From the NCBI RefSeq assembly GCF_004752005.1, contig NZ_CP038493.1, positions 1,760,302-1,824,301 on the forward strand: a DNA stretch of 64,000 nucleotides, in the 5' to 3' direction. Below, piece by piece: positions 19,846 through 27,723 of this stretch. The position numbers and the translations under genes are program-made. The stretch comes from Thalassotalea sp. HSM 43. GTDB taxonomy: Bacteria > Pseudomonadota > Gammaproteobacteria > Enterobacterales > Alteromonadaceae. Within the stretch, counting starts at the first letter, position 1. Each line of letters starts with the position of its first letter. Under the pieces are notes generated by a model. The model saw only the letters and a program-made list of their open reading frames with translations, was not told the DNA's origin and searched no databases.

Positions 19846-22586
19846 TGCCTTGCAAGCCGGTAATTGAGCAACAAAATCGTTCTTGCTGTCAACCCAACAA
19901 CGGGGTAGACCTGCAACGTCGAACACTGTTAAAACGTGTTAGTGCCGGCGTCGCTGCCATGTCGACTGGTGTGTCGATGCCCATTATGGCAGGCCCTTTT
20001 AATAGCGATAATGAATCTAAAAATGATTCTGAAGGACCTATTCCTGTTGATAAGAAGCTTGACCAACAGTGGTTAAAAACACTTGTTGTACGAGGTAAGC
20101 CAACGACATATCGTGGTTGGCAACAATTGCAATATATCGGTATGCCCGTCAGTGGTATAGGGACTGGCACCGTGTATGTTGGCGGTGATGGCAAGCTGTG
20201 GGTATGGGATATTTTTAATGAAAACCATGAAGGCGTAGTACCGCAGACATTTCAACATTCCGAATTAAGAAATGAACATGGTGATAGTGACATTAAAGCG
20301 CGAAACGGTGCCAATTATATAAACCCTCCTGCACAAACAAGTCCGTGGCACTTTAATCAAGGGTTTGCCATCACGATTGCTCAACACGGAGAACAACTAA
20401 GACGAACCTTAGATAATAATGGTTTTAGTGATATCAACTTTACCGGGCAAATGCCAATAGCCGAGGTACAATATAATGACCGTTATGCCAATACGTCGGT
20501 TTCATTAGAGGCGATGACGCCTTTCATTCCACTGGATAGTAATCGTTCGAGTTACCCTGCGACAATTATGCGCTATAAGATCACAAATGAAAGTGACGCT
20601 CCGATCGATATAGCGTTTGAAGCCTGGTCTGAAAACCCCGTTTTGCAGGGACGCGCGAATCACTATCGTGCCGAACTGGTAGCCACTGAGTTTTCCGACA
20701 AAAACGGCGCAGGATTTATCTGTGGTTGCAATGGCCAAAATACCGCGGCGCAACACACCATTAGCACACGTGCCGATTATGGCTCGTTTGCCTTGTATTG
20801 CCTAAACCGCAATGCTCAAGTCCGTTTAGATAAACGTAATGAAAATGGCATTGCTATTCATCAGGTCGAATCAAAATTGACCTTGGCGCCAGGGCAGACA
20901 GAGCACGTGACATTTATTGTTGCCTGGCATTTTGCCAACCAAAAAGCGCTGTGGAAAAAGCAGCATAGACAACACAAGCGTTGGTATGCGTCTAAATACA
21001 GCGATGCAATGGCTGTTGCACTCGATGTTGCTCAATCATTTGACCAATTGTATCGTTTAACTAAATTGTGGCGAGATAATTGGTTTGCTTCTTCTTTACC
21101 ACACTGGCTACTTGAACGAACAATCATTCCAACCAATGCATTACAAACGAATACCTCATACCGATTAGATAACGGTCGTTTTTGGGCATGGGAGGGGATA
21201 GGCTGCTGCGCTGGCACCTGTGCTCATGTGTGGCATTACGCGCAAGCTGTGGGACGTTTGTTTCCCGATTTAGAGCGGGATTTGCGGGAGCGAACCGACT
21301 ACGGTATTGGCCAAAAAAGTAACGGCGCAATATCTTTTCGTGGCGAATATGGAGAAAAAGATGCCACCGATGGTCAAGCAGGCATAATTTTAAGAACCTA
21401 TCGTGAACATCAAATGAGTCGCGACAGTGCGTTTTTAAATCGCGTTTGGCCTAATGCCAAAAAAGCGATGCAATATCTCATTCTTGTTGATGCCAGAAAT
21501 GGCATGCCTGACGGGATCCCTCAAGGTGAACAACACAACACCTTAGATGCAGAATGGTACGGTAAAATCCCGGTGCACGGATCCTTGTATATCGCAGCGC
21601 TTAGAGCCTGTATTGAAATGGCCAGCATTGTTGGCGATGATGAGTTTAAGACCCTTTGTACGGGCATTTATACATTAGGCAAACGCAACATTATTAAATT
21701 ATTTAATGTTGAATATGGCTTTTTCACCCAACAAATTGATCCAAACCACACCAATGCCATAGGTATTGGCGATGGCTGCTATATTGACCAAGTCATGGGG
21801 CAATGGTGGGCTAGTCAGCTTAATCTTGGTCGACTCTACGACGGCGAGATTATAAGGGCTTCATTAAACAGTCTGTGGGATTATAACTTTTGCCCTGACG
21901 TTGGCCGGCTAAGGGACTCTATCGAAAATCCGAAAGCGAAAGGGCGAACATATGCGTTAGCCGGAGAAGCGGGTCTGGTGATGTGCACTTGGCCTAAAGG
22001 TGGACGAGCAGACGACTGGCAGCAGTATTGGCAATACGGTTACTTTAACGAGTGTATGACCGGTTTTGAATATCAAGTTGGCGGTCATATGATATGGGAG
22101 AGTGAGTATGACCCAGAGCTATTAACCAAAGGGCTGGCCATCACTCGCGCTGTCCACGACCGTTATCAGGGCGATAAAAGAAATCCGTTTAACGAAATAG
22201 AATGCTCCGATCATTACGCCAGAGCGATGGCTTCGTATGGGGTATTTTTAGCCGTATGCGGATTTGAATATGACGGACCAAAAAAACACATTGGATTCAA
22301 ACCAAGGCTAGACAACAAGGGTTATTTTAAAGCTGCTTTTACCAGTGCTGATGGTTGGGGAAACTTTGAATGCAAAGACAATTTGGTGCGATTAAGCATT
22401 CTCTATGGTGAGTTAGAACTAGCGACTTTATCGCTACGAATAAAAATTAAAGGTCTGTTAAAGCGCCACATAGAAACAGACTTTGGCGACGCGGTTGTCT
22501 CAACAAAAGGGGCCGATATTAATGTCCTATTTACGCAAAACATCATTGTTAAATCGGGGCAGGTCTTAACCTTTTCGCTTGTCTAA
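19845..22586 (+). CDS. GH116-like (GBA2/DUF608) glycosidase, Tat-exported
   Basis: A 913-residue protein of the GBA2/GH116 type, a family of beta-glucosidases, beta-xylosidases and related exo-enzymes. The start is the GTG at 19845, overlapping the previous stop (TAGTG). A twin-arginine signal (QRRTLLKR, then an Ala/Ser/Gly-rich stretch to about residue 50) indicates Tat export. The N-terminal beta-domain has GIGTGTVYVGGDGKLWVWD. In the alpha-barrel, the nucleophile candidate is Glu450 (FWAWEGIGCC) and the acid/base candidate is Asp568 (HNTLDAEWYG), followed by SLYIAALRACIEMA. The usual family text around the nucleophile is replaced by a Cys-rich GIGCCAGTC, so specificity may differ. Its place after the GH-A and S1 genes suggests it trims a desulfated product. 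The substrate is unknown. Confidence 0.85.
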   Translation: MPCKPVIEQQNRSCCQPNNGVDLQRRTLLKRVSAGVAAMSTGVSMPIMAGPFNSDNESKNDSEGPIPVDKKLDQQWLKTLVVRGKPTTYRGWQQLQYIGMPVSGIGTGTVYVGGDGKLWVWDIFNENHEGVVPQTFQHSELRNEHGDSDIKARNGANYINPPAQTSPWHFNQGFAITIAQHGEQLRRTLDNNGFSDINFTGQMPIAEVQYNDRYANTSVSLEAMTPFIPLDSNRSSYPATIMRYKITNESDAPIDIAFEAWSENPVLQGRANHYRAELVATEFSDKNGAGFICGCNGQNTAAQHTISTRADYGSFALYCLNRNAQVRLDKRNENGIAIHQVESKLTLAPGQTEHVTFIVAWHFANQKALWKKQHRQHKRWYASKYSDAMAVALDVAQSFDQLYRLTKLWRDNWFASSLPHWLLERTIIPTNALQTNTSYRLDNGRFWAWEGIGCCAGTCAHVWHYAQAVGRLFPDLERDLRERTDYGIGQKSNGAISFRGEYGEKDATDGQAGIILRTYREHQMSRDSAFLNRVWPNAKKAMQYLILVDARNGMPDGIPQGEQHNTLDAEWYGKIPVHGSLYIAALRACIEMASIVGDDEFKTLCTGIYTLGKRNIIKLFNVEYGFFTQQIDPNHTNAIGIGDGCYIDQVMGQWWASQLNLGRLYDGEIIRASLNSLWDYNFCPDVGRLRDSIENPKAKGRTYALAGEAGLVMCTWPKGGRADDWQQYWQYGYFNECMTGFEYQVGGHMIWESEYDPELLTKGLAITRAVHDRYQGDKRNPFNEIECSDHYARAMASYGVFLAVCGFEYDGPKKHIGFKPRLDNKGYFKAAFTSADGWGNFECKDNLVRLSILYGELELATLSLRIKIKGLLKRHIETDFGDAVVSTKGADINVLFTQNIIVKSGQVLTFSLV

Positions 22587-22597
22587 TCTGTACGTTA

Positions 22598-22653
22598 TTT
22601 TCATGGGGTCAGAACACTTGAAGACTTTTCATGGGGTCAGAACACTTGAAGAC
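22598..22653. repeat. Two perfect 28-bp tandem repeats
   Basis: The 28-base unit starting TTTTCATGGGGTCAGAAC and ending ACTTGAAGAC occurs twice head to tail, at 22598-22625 and 22626-22653, just after the GH116 stop. The GGGGTCAGA-type core resembles sequences that flank REP/IS200-like (RAYT) elements in gammaproteobacteria. No transposase gene is nearby, so this may be a remnant or a MITE-like end. Confidence 0.75.
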
Positions 22654-22776
22654 TAACAATGCGGTACGCTGTGTCAAGGCACCTCAGTAGTGGTTAGTAA
22701 GTCATAATCCCATCGTCCTGCAAAGGCTAATCTCACTGCATTGCGGAGTGACTGCATTTTGTGTTCATGTCTGTTT

Positions 22777-22813
22777 CGTCATATCCCCGTCAAAAACATA
22801 CGGGGATATGACG
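22777..22813. repeat. Perfect 14-bp inverted repeat (intergenic hairpin)
   Basis: Arms CGTCATATCCCCGT (22777-22790) and ACGGGGATATGACG (22800-22813) flank a 9-base loop, between the convergent GH116 and cytochrome genes. There is no good T run on either strand, so it is not a classic terminator. It could be a mobile-element end or a bidirectional transcription barrier. The rest of 22587-22881 holds no gene that I can see. Confidence 0.7.
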
Positions 22814-22881
22814 GTGCTCTCTTTTTGAGATTAACAGGGCCTTGCTTGCATTTATCTTATTGTTGATAAATTGACGAACAC

Positions 22882-25047
22882 CTACTGTCCTTGACTACGC
22901 AGTGAGTTATAAACTTTTTGGAAGTATTGCATGCTTTGCTGATCGTTAAGCTTGCGAGCATAGCTGACCCCTAATTCAAACAATTGCGGGTCATAATTAT
23001 ACTTGCGCAAGGTCGATTTTATTTGTCTTAAGGCTTTTTGTGTTTGTCCTAGCGAGTCTAACGTCAAAAAGTACACCAAGGCATATTGCGGATTGCTTGC
23101 TTCATATTTAATGGCTTTATTAAACGCTGACAAGGCCGACTGTTTGTTACCTGCACGAATTTGATGCATACCGAAACTGTAATTAAGTACGGCTGATGTT
23201 GGGTTTGTTTGCAGTCCTAGGCGATAGGTTGCTGTTTCCTGCTGCGCTTGCCCTGTGTTGCGGTACAGCTCAGCCAAGTTGACGTAAGCGGATTCAAAAT
23301 AGGGGTCGATGTTGATACTGTGTTGTAGCGACGCAATCGCTTGTTTATATTTGCCTTGATTGGTATCGAGTAAGCTTTGATTCAAATTTCCTTCACCTCG
23401 CCAAGCGCTCATCGCATTGGCGTGCAATAACTCTTGATAGGCTTTAACAAACACGGCGTTACTCTCCATCCCTGTCGCCACTAGATGCTCAGCAGCGGCG
23501 ACACGCACCGCTTTATATGCGTCGTTTAACAAGTCCTTATAAGCATGCAACCGGTCTTCAATAGCTAACAAGTTCCCCATTTTGGCTGTCGCTAAGCGCA
23601 GCAATGGTAGGTCGGAATTCAACCATGGCTGGATCATAGCGTCTGTTAACGGCTGCCCGGTATAACGCCAATGCATAATGGCACTGGCGCGTTTTATCTC
23701 GGCTAAGGTTGTATCATTTATCATCTGCAAATGTTGCTCAGCTGATACATATTGGCCTGCCATTAAGTGAATAAAATCTAGCTCACTCTGGCTTTGTGCC
23801 TGTGGCTTACCATGCAATTTAACAAGACTTTCTGCCGCCCATTTATTCGACTTGTCATCATGACAATTCTGACAGGCGCTTGGTATATCAAAGGTGTCCG
23901 CTAAATGTGGACGAGGAATGGAAAAACTGTGATCACGACGCTCGTCGACACCCATATAGGTGCGCTCAGGCATATGGCATTCAACGCATTGACTGCCGGC
24001 ACTGGTTAAGGCATGACCTGTATGTTTTTCCGATTGATAATTGTCACTGTTATGACATTGCAAACACAATCCATTATCTGGGATTTTAACCTTCATTGTG
24101 TGCTTGTCGTGGCAATCCAAACAATTCACACCGGCCTGATGCATTTTACTTTGTAGGAATGAACCGTAGACATAAACCTCTTCTTTAATTTGACCATCGT
24201 CAAAGTACAAAGGCTGCTCTAATAATGACGGGCTAAATTGATCGAGAAATGCGGTGCTAGCACTGATGCCATCGGTGAGTGGCGAACGCAATGAGTGACA
24301 AGCAAAACAACTGTCCATAAAAGCATTATCACGCTTATCACCGACCCATTTAGCAATCTTTTCACCGCGAGATAATTGCCAACCACCGACCAACTTATCT
24401 ACCGTAGCCAGAGACGGCTTTGAATGGTCATCAGCCATTTCACCGTGACATGACTGACATCCGACATTGATATTGTCCCAAGACGTATCAAATCTATCTT
24501 CAGCAGCATTATAATTGCGTTTTAAACCATCCGAGTGACAGTCAGCGCACATACCATTCCAATTTTGTAATGGTTGTCGCCAGTGCAAACGGTCTTGTGG
24601 CTTAATTTCTTCTTGTTGATAAATATGATACCAGCGCTGCCCCCCTTGATTTTCTGGACGCGTATCCCAGGCAAAGGGAACGATATGGTAACTTCCAGGT
24701 TTGGTTTGAACCAAATATTGCTGCAGTGGGTAATGACCGAAGGTATATTCTATTTGTAGCGATTGCGCTTTCTCACCGTAATCTATATCGAGCCAGTATT
24801 GGCTGTCGCCGCTAACGTTTTTGCGATAAAAGCGCGCCTTTTGGCCGTAATGCTCCACCTTAACATCATCAAAATTAGCCAACACGGATGTCGGGCTAGC
24901 CTTCGCCATCGCTTTGGCATGATCGGATTGTTGCCAGGCATTAGTCTGCTCACTGTGGCAGCTAACGCAGTTTTCAGGACTGGCAATGGATGGTAAAGAC
25001 TGCAGTGAAAACAACAGCAACGAAAGGGAAAATAGAATGCGTATCAT
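22882..25047 (-). CDS. Octahaem cytochrome c with HEAT-like and TPR regions
   Basis: A 721-residue exported electron-transfer protein. The signal peptide covers residues 1-22. Eight CXXCH haem c sites start at Cys 27, 167, 197, 247, 309, 328, 354 and 392; extra conserved histidines (for example SDHAKAMAKA and KHTGHALTSAG) could be distal ligands. Residues about 420-530 look like HEAT-type helices, and about 555-715 are TPR repeats (ASLQHSINIDPYFESAYVNLA). Multihaem-TPR cytochromes of this kind are widespread, but their partners are mostly unknown. It lies downstream of a DUF1501/DUF1800 pair, 83 bases past the DUF1501 stop, with a possible hairpin between. A redox link to those proteins is inferred from position only. 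Confidence 0.88.
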   Translation of the reverse strand: MIRILFSLSLLLFSLQSLPSIASPENCVSCHSEQTNAWQQSDHAKAMAKASPTSVLANFDDVKVEHYGQKARFYRKNVSGDSQYWLDIDYGEKAQSLQIEYTFGHYPLQQYLVQTKPGSYHIVPFAWDTRPENQGGQRWYHIYQQEEIKPQDRLHWRQPLQNWNGMCADCHSDGLKRNYNAAEDRFDTSWDNINVGCQSCHGEMADDHSKPSLATVDKLVGGWQLSRGEKIAKWVGDKRDNAFMDSCFACHSLRSPLTDGISASTAFLDQFSPSLLEQPLYFDDGQIKEEVYVYGSFLQSKMHQAGVNCLDCHDKHTMKVKIPDNGLCLQCHNSDNYQSEKHTGHALTSAGSQCVECHMPERTYMGVDERRDHSFSIPRPHLADTFDIPSACQNCHDDKSNKWAAESLVKLHGKPQAQSQSELDFIHLMAGQYVSAEQHLQMINDTTLAEIKRASAIMHWRYTGQPLTDAMIQPWLNSDLPLLRLATAKMGNLLAIEDRLHAYKDLLNDAYKAVRVAAAEHLVATGMESNAVFVKAYQELLHANAMSAWRGEGNLNQSLLDTNQGKYKQAIASLQHSINIDPYFESAYVNLAELYRNTGQAQQETATYRLGLQTNPTSAVLNYSFGMHQIRAGNKQSALSAFNKAIKYEASNPQYALVYFLTLDSLGQTQKALRQIKSTLRKYNYDPQLFELGVSYARKLNDQQSMQYFQKVYNSLRSQGQ

Positions 25048-25092
25048 AAAGGCGTAATTTTATTATTATTGAACGCTAAACCTAACAAAAAC

Positions 25093-25120
25093 GAGCAAAA
25101 AGTAAATAAACTATTTGCTC
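25093..25120 (-). terminator. Possible terminator after DUF1501 (pair 2)
   Basis: Arms GAGCAAA and TTTGCTC enclose a 14-base loop, and on the minus strand the stem is followed by GTTTTTGTT. It starts 10 bases past the DUF1501 stop. The stem is short, so it may only reduce read-through into the cytochrome gene. Confidence 0.45.
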
Positions 25121-25129
25121 ATTTTCCAA

Positions 25130-26272
25130 TTAGCTAACGATAGGGTGAGGATAAATTTGGCAATCAGGAAACACTTTAGCGATTTCTTGTTCACTCATTT
25201 GCCAGTGTTGTTGTAAAGCAGTTGCTATCCAAGAGAAAGTATTGGTGGTCGGCATTAAATCTCGTTGCTTAAACAATTGCTCTGGCGCCAGCCCAGGCCA
25301 CTGGCCTAAGATTTTGCCGCCAGAAACCGCACCACCAAGCAAAAACATCGCACCACCGGTACCATGGTCGGTACCACCAGTACCATTTTCCTTCACCGTT
25401 CGACCAAATTCTGTGGCGATAACAACCACAGTATCTTGCCATTGCTCGGCCAGTTCCGCCTGCAAAGCATCGATGCCTTTGTCGAGCTGCTCTAATTGAC
25501 GCTCGAGACGAAAAGCTTGATTATTGTGTGTGTCCCAGCCACCAAGCTGCAACATCGCACAGTCCGTCGAGCTGTCACTTTTTAACAATCGACCACAGGC
25601 TTTCGATAATTCGACAAAATGACTCTTTTTACTCGCCATATCGCCAGTGACCGCTTTGGTATCGATCGCTTCTTGCAATCGGCTCATTAACTGTTGGTCA
25701 TATTCATACAGCGACAAAAGTGCTTCATAAATATTCTCATCTGCGTCTTTAAGATTTGATGGGTACCATGTACTCACCTTGTCACTAGCTCGCATACTGA
25801 TCGGCACAGAATTGGCCACCGCTAAGCCCTTACTGTTTGGCTGAGTTGTTTGCTCGGTTAATGCCCGACCTAACCAACCAGTATCATGATCCATCGACGG
25901 CAAACCACTTTCCAGATAGTCTTGACCATCAAAATGCGAACGTCTTGGATACCCCGTGCCAACGGCAACCACGGGGATCAGTTGTTTTTGATGATACAAG
26001 CGATGAAAATTTTGCAAAGCAGGATGCAAAGCAAACTGCTCAGTCAGTACCAGTGGTTCGGCTTTAAAGCTTTTTGACAGCTTAGGTCTCAGCGCACTTA
26101 ACCGACTTTCTTGGGTTGGTATGACAGTATGCAATGAATCCATTGCGCCACGTAATACCACCCAAACAAATTTCTTGGTTTTGTTTTCAGCAAGGGCTTT
26201 ACTCAATGCAGGAGCTTGCAACATAAACAGTGATGCTGCCCCCATTGATTTAATAAATTGACGTCTATGCAT
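25130..26272 (-). CDS. DUF1501 family protein, Tat-exported (pair 2)
   Basis: A 380-residue DUF1501 protein, about 100 residues shorter than its paralogue at 2636-4084. The N-terminal MHRRQFIKSMGAAS and its hydrophobic continuation form a twin-arginine signal. Family landmarks are WVVLRGAMDSLHTVIP, QLGGWDTHNN near residue 243, ATEFGRTVKENG near 288 and GGTDHGTGGAMFLLGG near 300. The same D-T-H, E-F-G-R-T and T-D-H motifs appear in both paralogues, which suggests a conserved metal-type site in an alkaline-phosphatase-like fold. The reaction is unknown. It starts 9 bases after the DUF1800 stop and is surely cotranscribed with it. The DUF1800 partner has no export signal. Confidence 0.87.
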   Translation of the reverse strand: MHRRQFIKSMGAASLFMLQAPALSKALAENKTKKFVWVVLRGAMDSLHTVIPTQESRLSALRPKLSKSFKAEPLVLTEQFALHPALQNFHRLYHQKQLIPVVAVGTGYPRRSHFDGQDYLESGLPSMDHDTGWLGRALTEQTTQPNSKGLAVANSVPISMRASDKVSTWYPSNLKDADENIYEALLSLYEYDQQLMSRLQEAIDTKAVTGDMASKKSHFVELSKACGRLLKSDSSTDCAMLQLGGWDTHNNQAFRLERQLEQLDKGIDALQAELAEQWQDTVVVIATEFGRTVKENGTGGTDHGTGGAMFLLGGAVSGGKILGQWPGLAPEQLFKQRDLMPTTNTFSWIATALQQHWQMSEQEIAKVFPDCQIYPHPIVS

Positions 26273-26280
26273 ACAGCCTC

Positions 26281-27642
26281 CTAGCGTCGCATAAATTCAG
26301 GACTAAGCAGCGCTAATGCTAATGCTTGGTCTCGACTTTCAGAACGACTTACCATGTTATACGTAAGGGACGTGTTAGCCAGCGCCAAATTATTATTGAT
26401 GATATCCATCGCCGATACATCAACTTTGGCCACAAGCATGCTAACCCAATCAATTTTGGCCACCAACGCACTGCTACCATCCCAATCCGCTTGTTCATCA
26501 CTGTAGCCCGCCGGTGATCCTGCTTTAAACGGAAGCTGACCTAATTCACGCATGGTATAAGACAACTGTTTTTCTTTATACTGATTTAAGCCCAGTGTCC
26601 TCAACGTCGAGATCACATAATCTCTTGGCGTTTTAAATTTTTGGCGTTGTGGTTGCCAGCTATAATCTGAATCGATCATGGTCGCGACCACAGATTTTAT
26701 ATCGCCTCGACTTGCCATCCATGTATTGACCATGGCATCAACAAGTTTCGGCTCAGGCTTATCCATAATGAAATGTTTGACCATTTTGTGGCATATATAT
26801 TGGGCCGTAGTTGGGTGATTTGCTAAATCCTTTAGCATGGCTAAGCCCTGCTTTATACCTTGCTGTTTGTATGTTTTATCCAATAATCGACGGCTGCCTG
26901 GTTCATGGCCAAAGCTGCGAAATAAAAAGCCCGGCTGTTCATCACGCTGCACCGCGCCAACGCTCCAACCTGTTATGGCTTTGGCCAACTCAATGACATC
27001 TTGTTGATTGTATGGACCGTCAACACCTAAGGTGTGTAATTCTAAGATTTCACGTGCCAAGTTTTCATTGAGTCCTCGGCCTCTCTTGCCGGCTTGCGAA
27101 TTTTTGCCAAATGATTGTTCATTGTTTAAATAAATTAACATAGCAGGGTGCTGCACCACCGCAATCAACAGATCTTCAAAGCGACCGAACAAATTGTTGG
27201 CGATGGCTTCGCGCTCTAACGTCGGTGCCAGTATGAGCATCACAGGGCCTTGGCCCGTTACCGAAAAATGGTTTGAGAAAAAGTCAAGCAAGCGCCAGTT
27301 AATGGTATTGGTAGAGTGTACCGCACCAGTGATACTGCTGACCGACACTTTCTGAAAACTCTGTCGGCTCAGGCGCTGTCTTTGTTGGCGCAACTGTTTT
27401 AATTGCTCTTCGCTTTGCCCTGATTTTTTTGCTTGCCTGTATTGCTTAATCAATTCACCAGCTTTGCTCATCAAGGTATTCGAATCTGGTAATTCATCAT
27501 TAAAAACAACAGGAGTTAAGCCGTGCTTCAAATAGGCCTTTGGATTGCCGGCCGCTAACTGCAACTCTTCGCCGCTACCACCGTAGCCAAAGCGATTTAA
27601 TGCAATTGCCGCGTGTTGATGATTTTTAGCCATACTCTCCAT
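26281..27642 (-). CDS. DUF1800 family protein without an export signal (pair 2)
   Basis: A 453-residue protein that is almost only DUF1800 domain, starting at AAIALNRFGYGGSGEELQL. The family signature ENLAREILELHTLGV is near residue 194, and GFLFRSFGHEPGSRRLL and HPTTAQYICHKMVKHF follow. The function of the family is unknown. Unlike the pair-1 protein it has no lipobox, no hydrophobic signal and no extra domains; an in-frame stop lies about 27 bases upstream of the start, so no longer N-terminus is possible. Met4, preceded by GGAGAG, is an alternative start. Residues 63-83 are Lys/Arg/Gln-rich. It directly precedes the Tat-exported DUF1501 partner, so co-export as a folded complex is possible; this is inference. 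Confidence 0.85.
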   Translation of the reverse strand: MESMAKNHQHAAIALNRFGYGGSGEELQLAAGNPKAYLKHGLTPVVFNDELPDSNTLMSKAGELIKQYRQAKKSGQSEEQLKQLRQQRQRLSRQSFQKVSVSSITGAVHSTNTINWRLLDFFSNHFSVTGQGPVMLILAPTLEREAIANNLFGRFEDLLIAVVQHPAMLIYLNNEQSFGKNSQAGKRGRGLNENLAREILELHTLGVDGPYNQQDVIELAKAITGWSVGAVQRDEQPGFLFRSFGHEPGSRRLLDKTYKQQGIKQGLAMLKDLANHPTTAQYICHKMVKHFIMDKPEPKLVDAMVNTWMASRGDIKSVVATMIDSDYSWQPQRQKFKTPRDYVISTLRTLGLNQYKEKQLSYTMRELGQLPFKAGSPAGYSDEQADWDGSSALVAKIDWVSMLVAKVDVSAMDIINNNLALANTSLTYNMVSRSESRDQALALALLSPEFMRR

Positions 27643-27723
27643 ACCATTATTTTTTTGCTTAACTTAACATTAACAAGTCATCGGTATTCAGCCACTGACT
27701 TTACACTTCTTTACCAAGGCTTG

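Noticed and set aside
22598-22653. The two 28-bp repeats as a small CRISPR array
   Set aside because: The copies are directly adjacent with no spacer, there are only two, and no cas gene is in the window.
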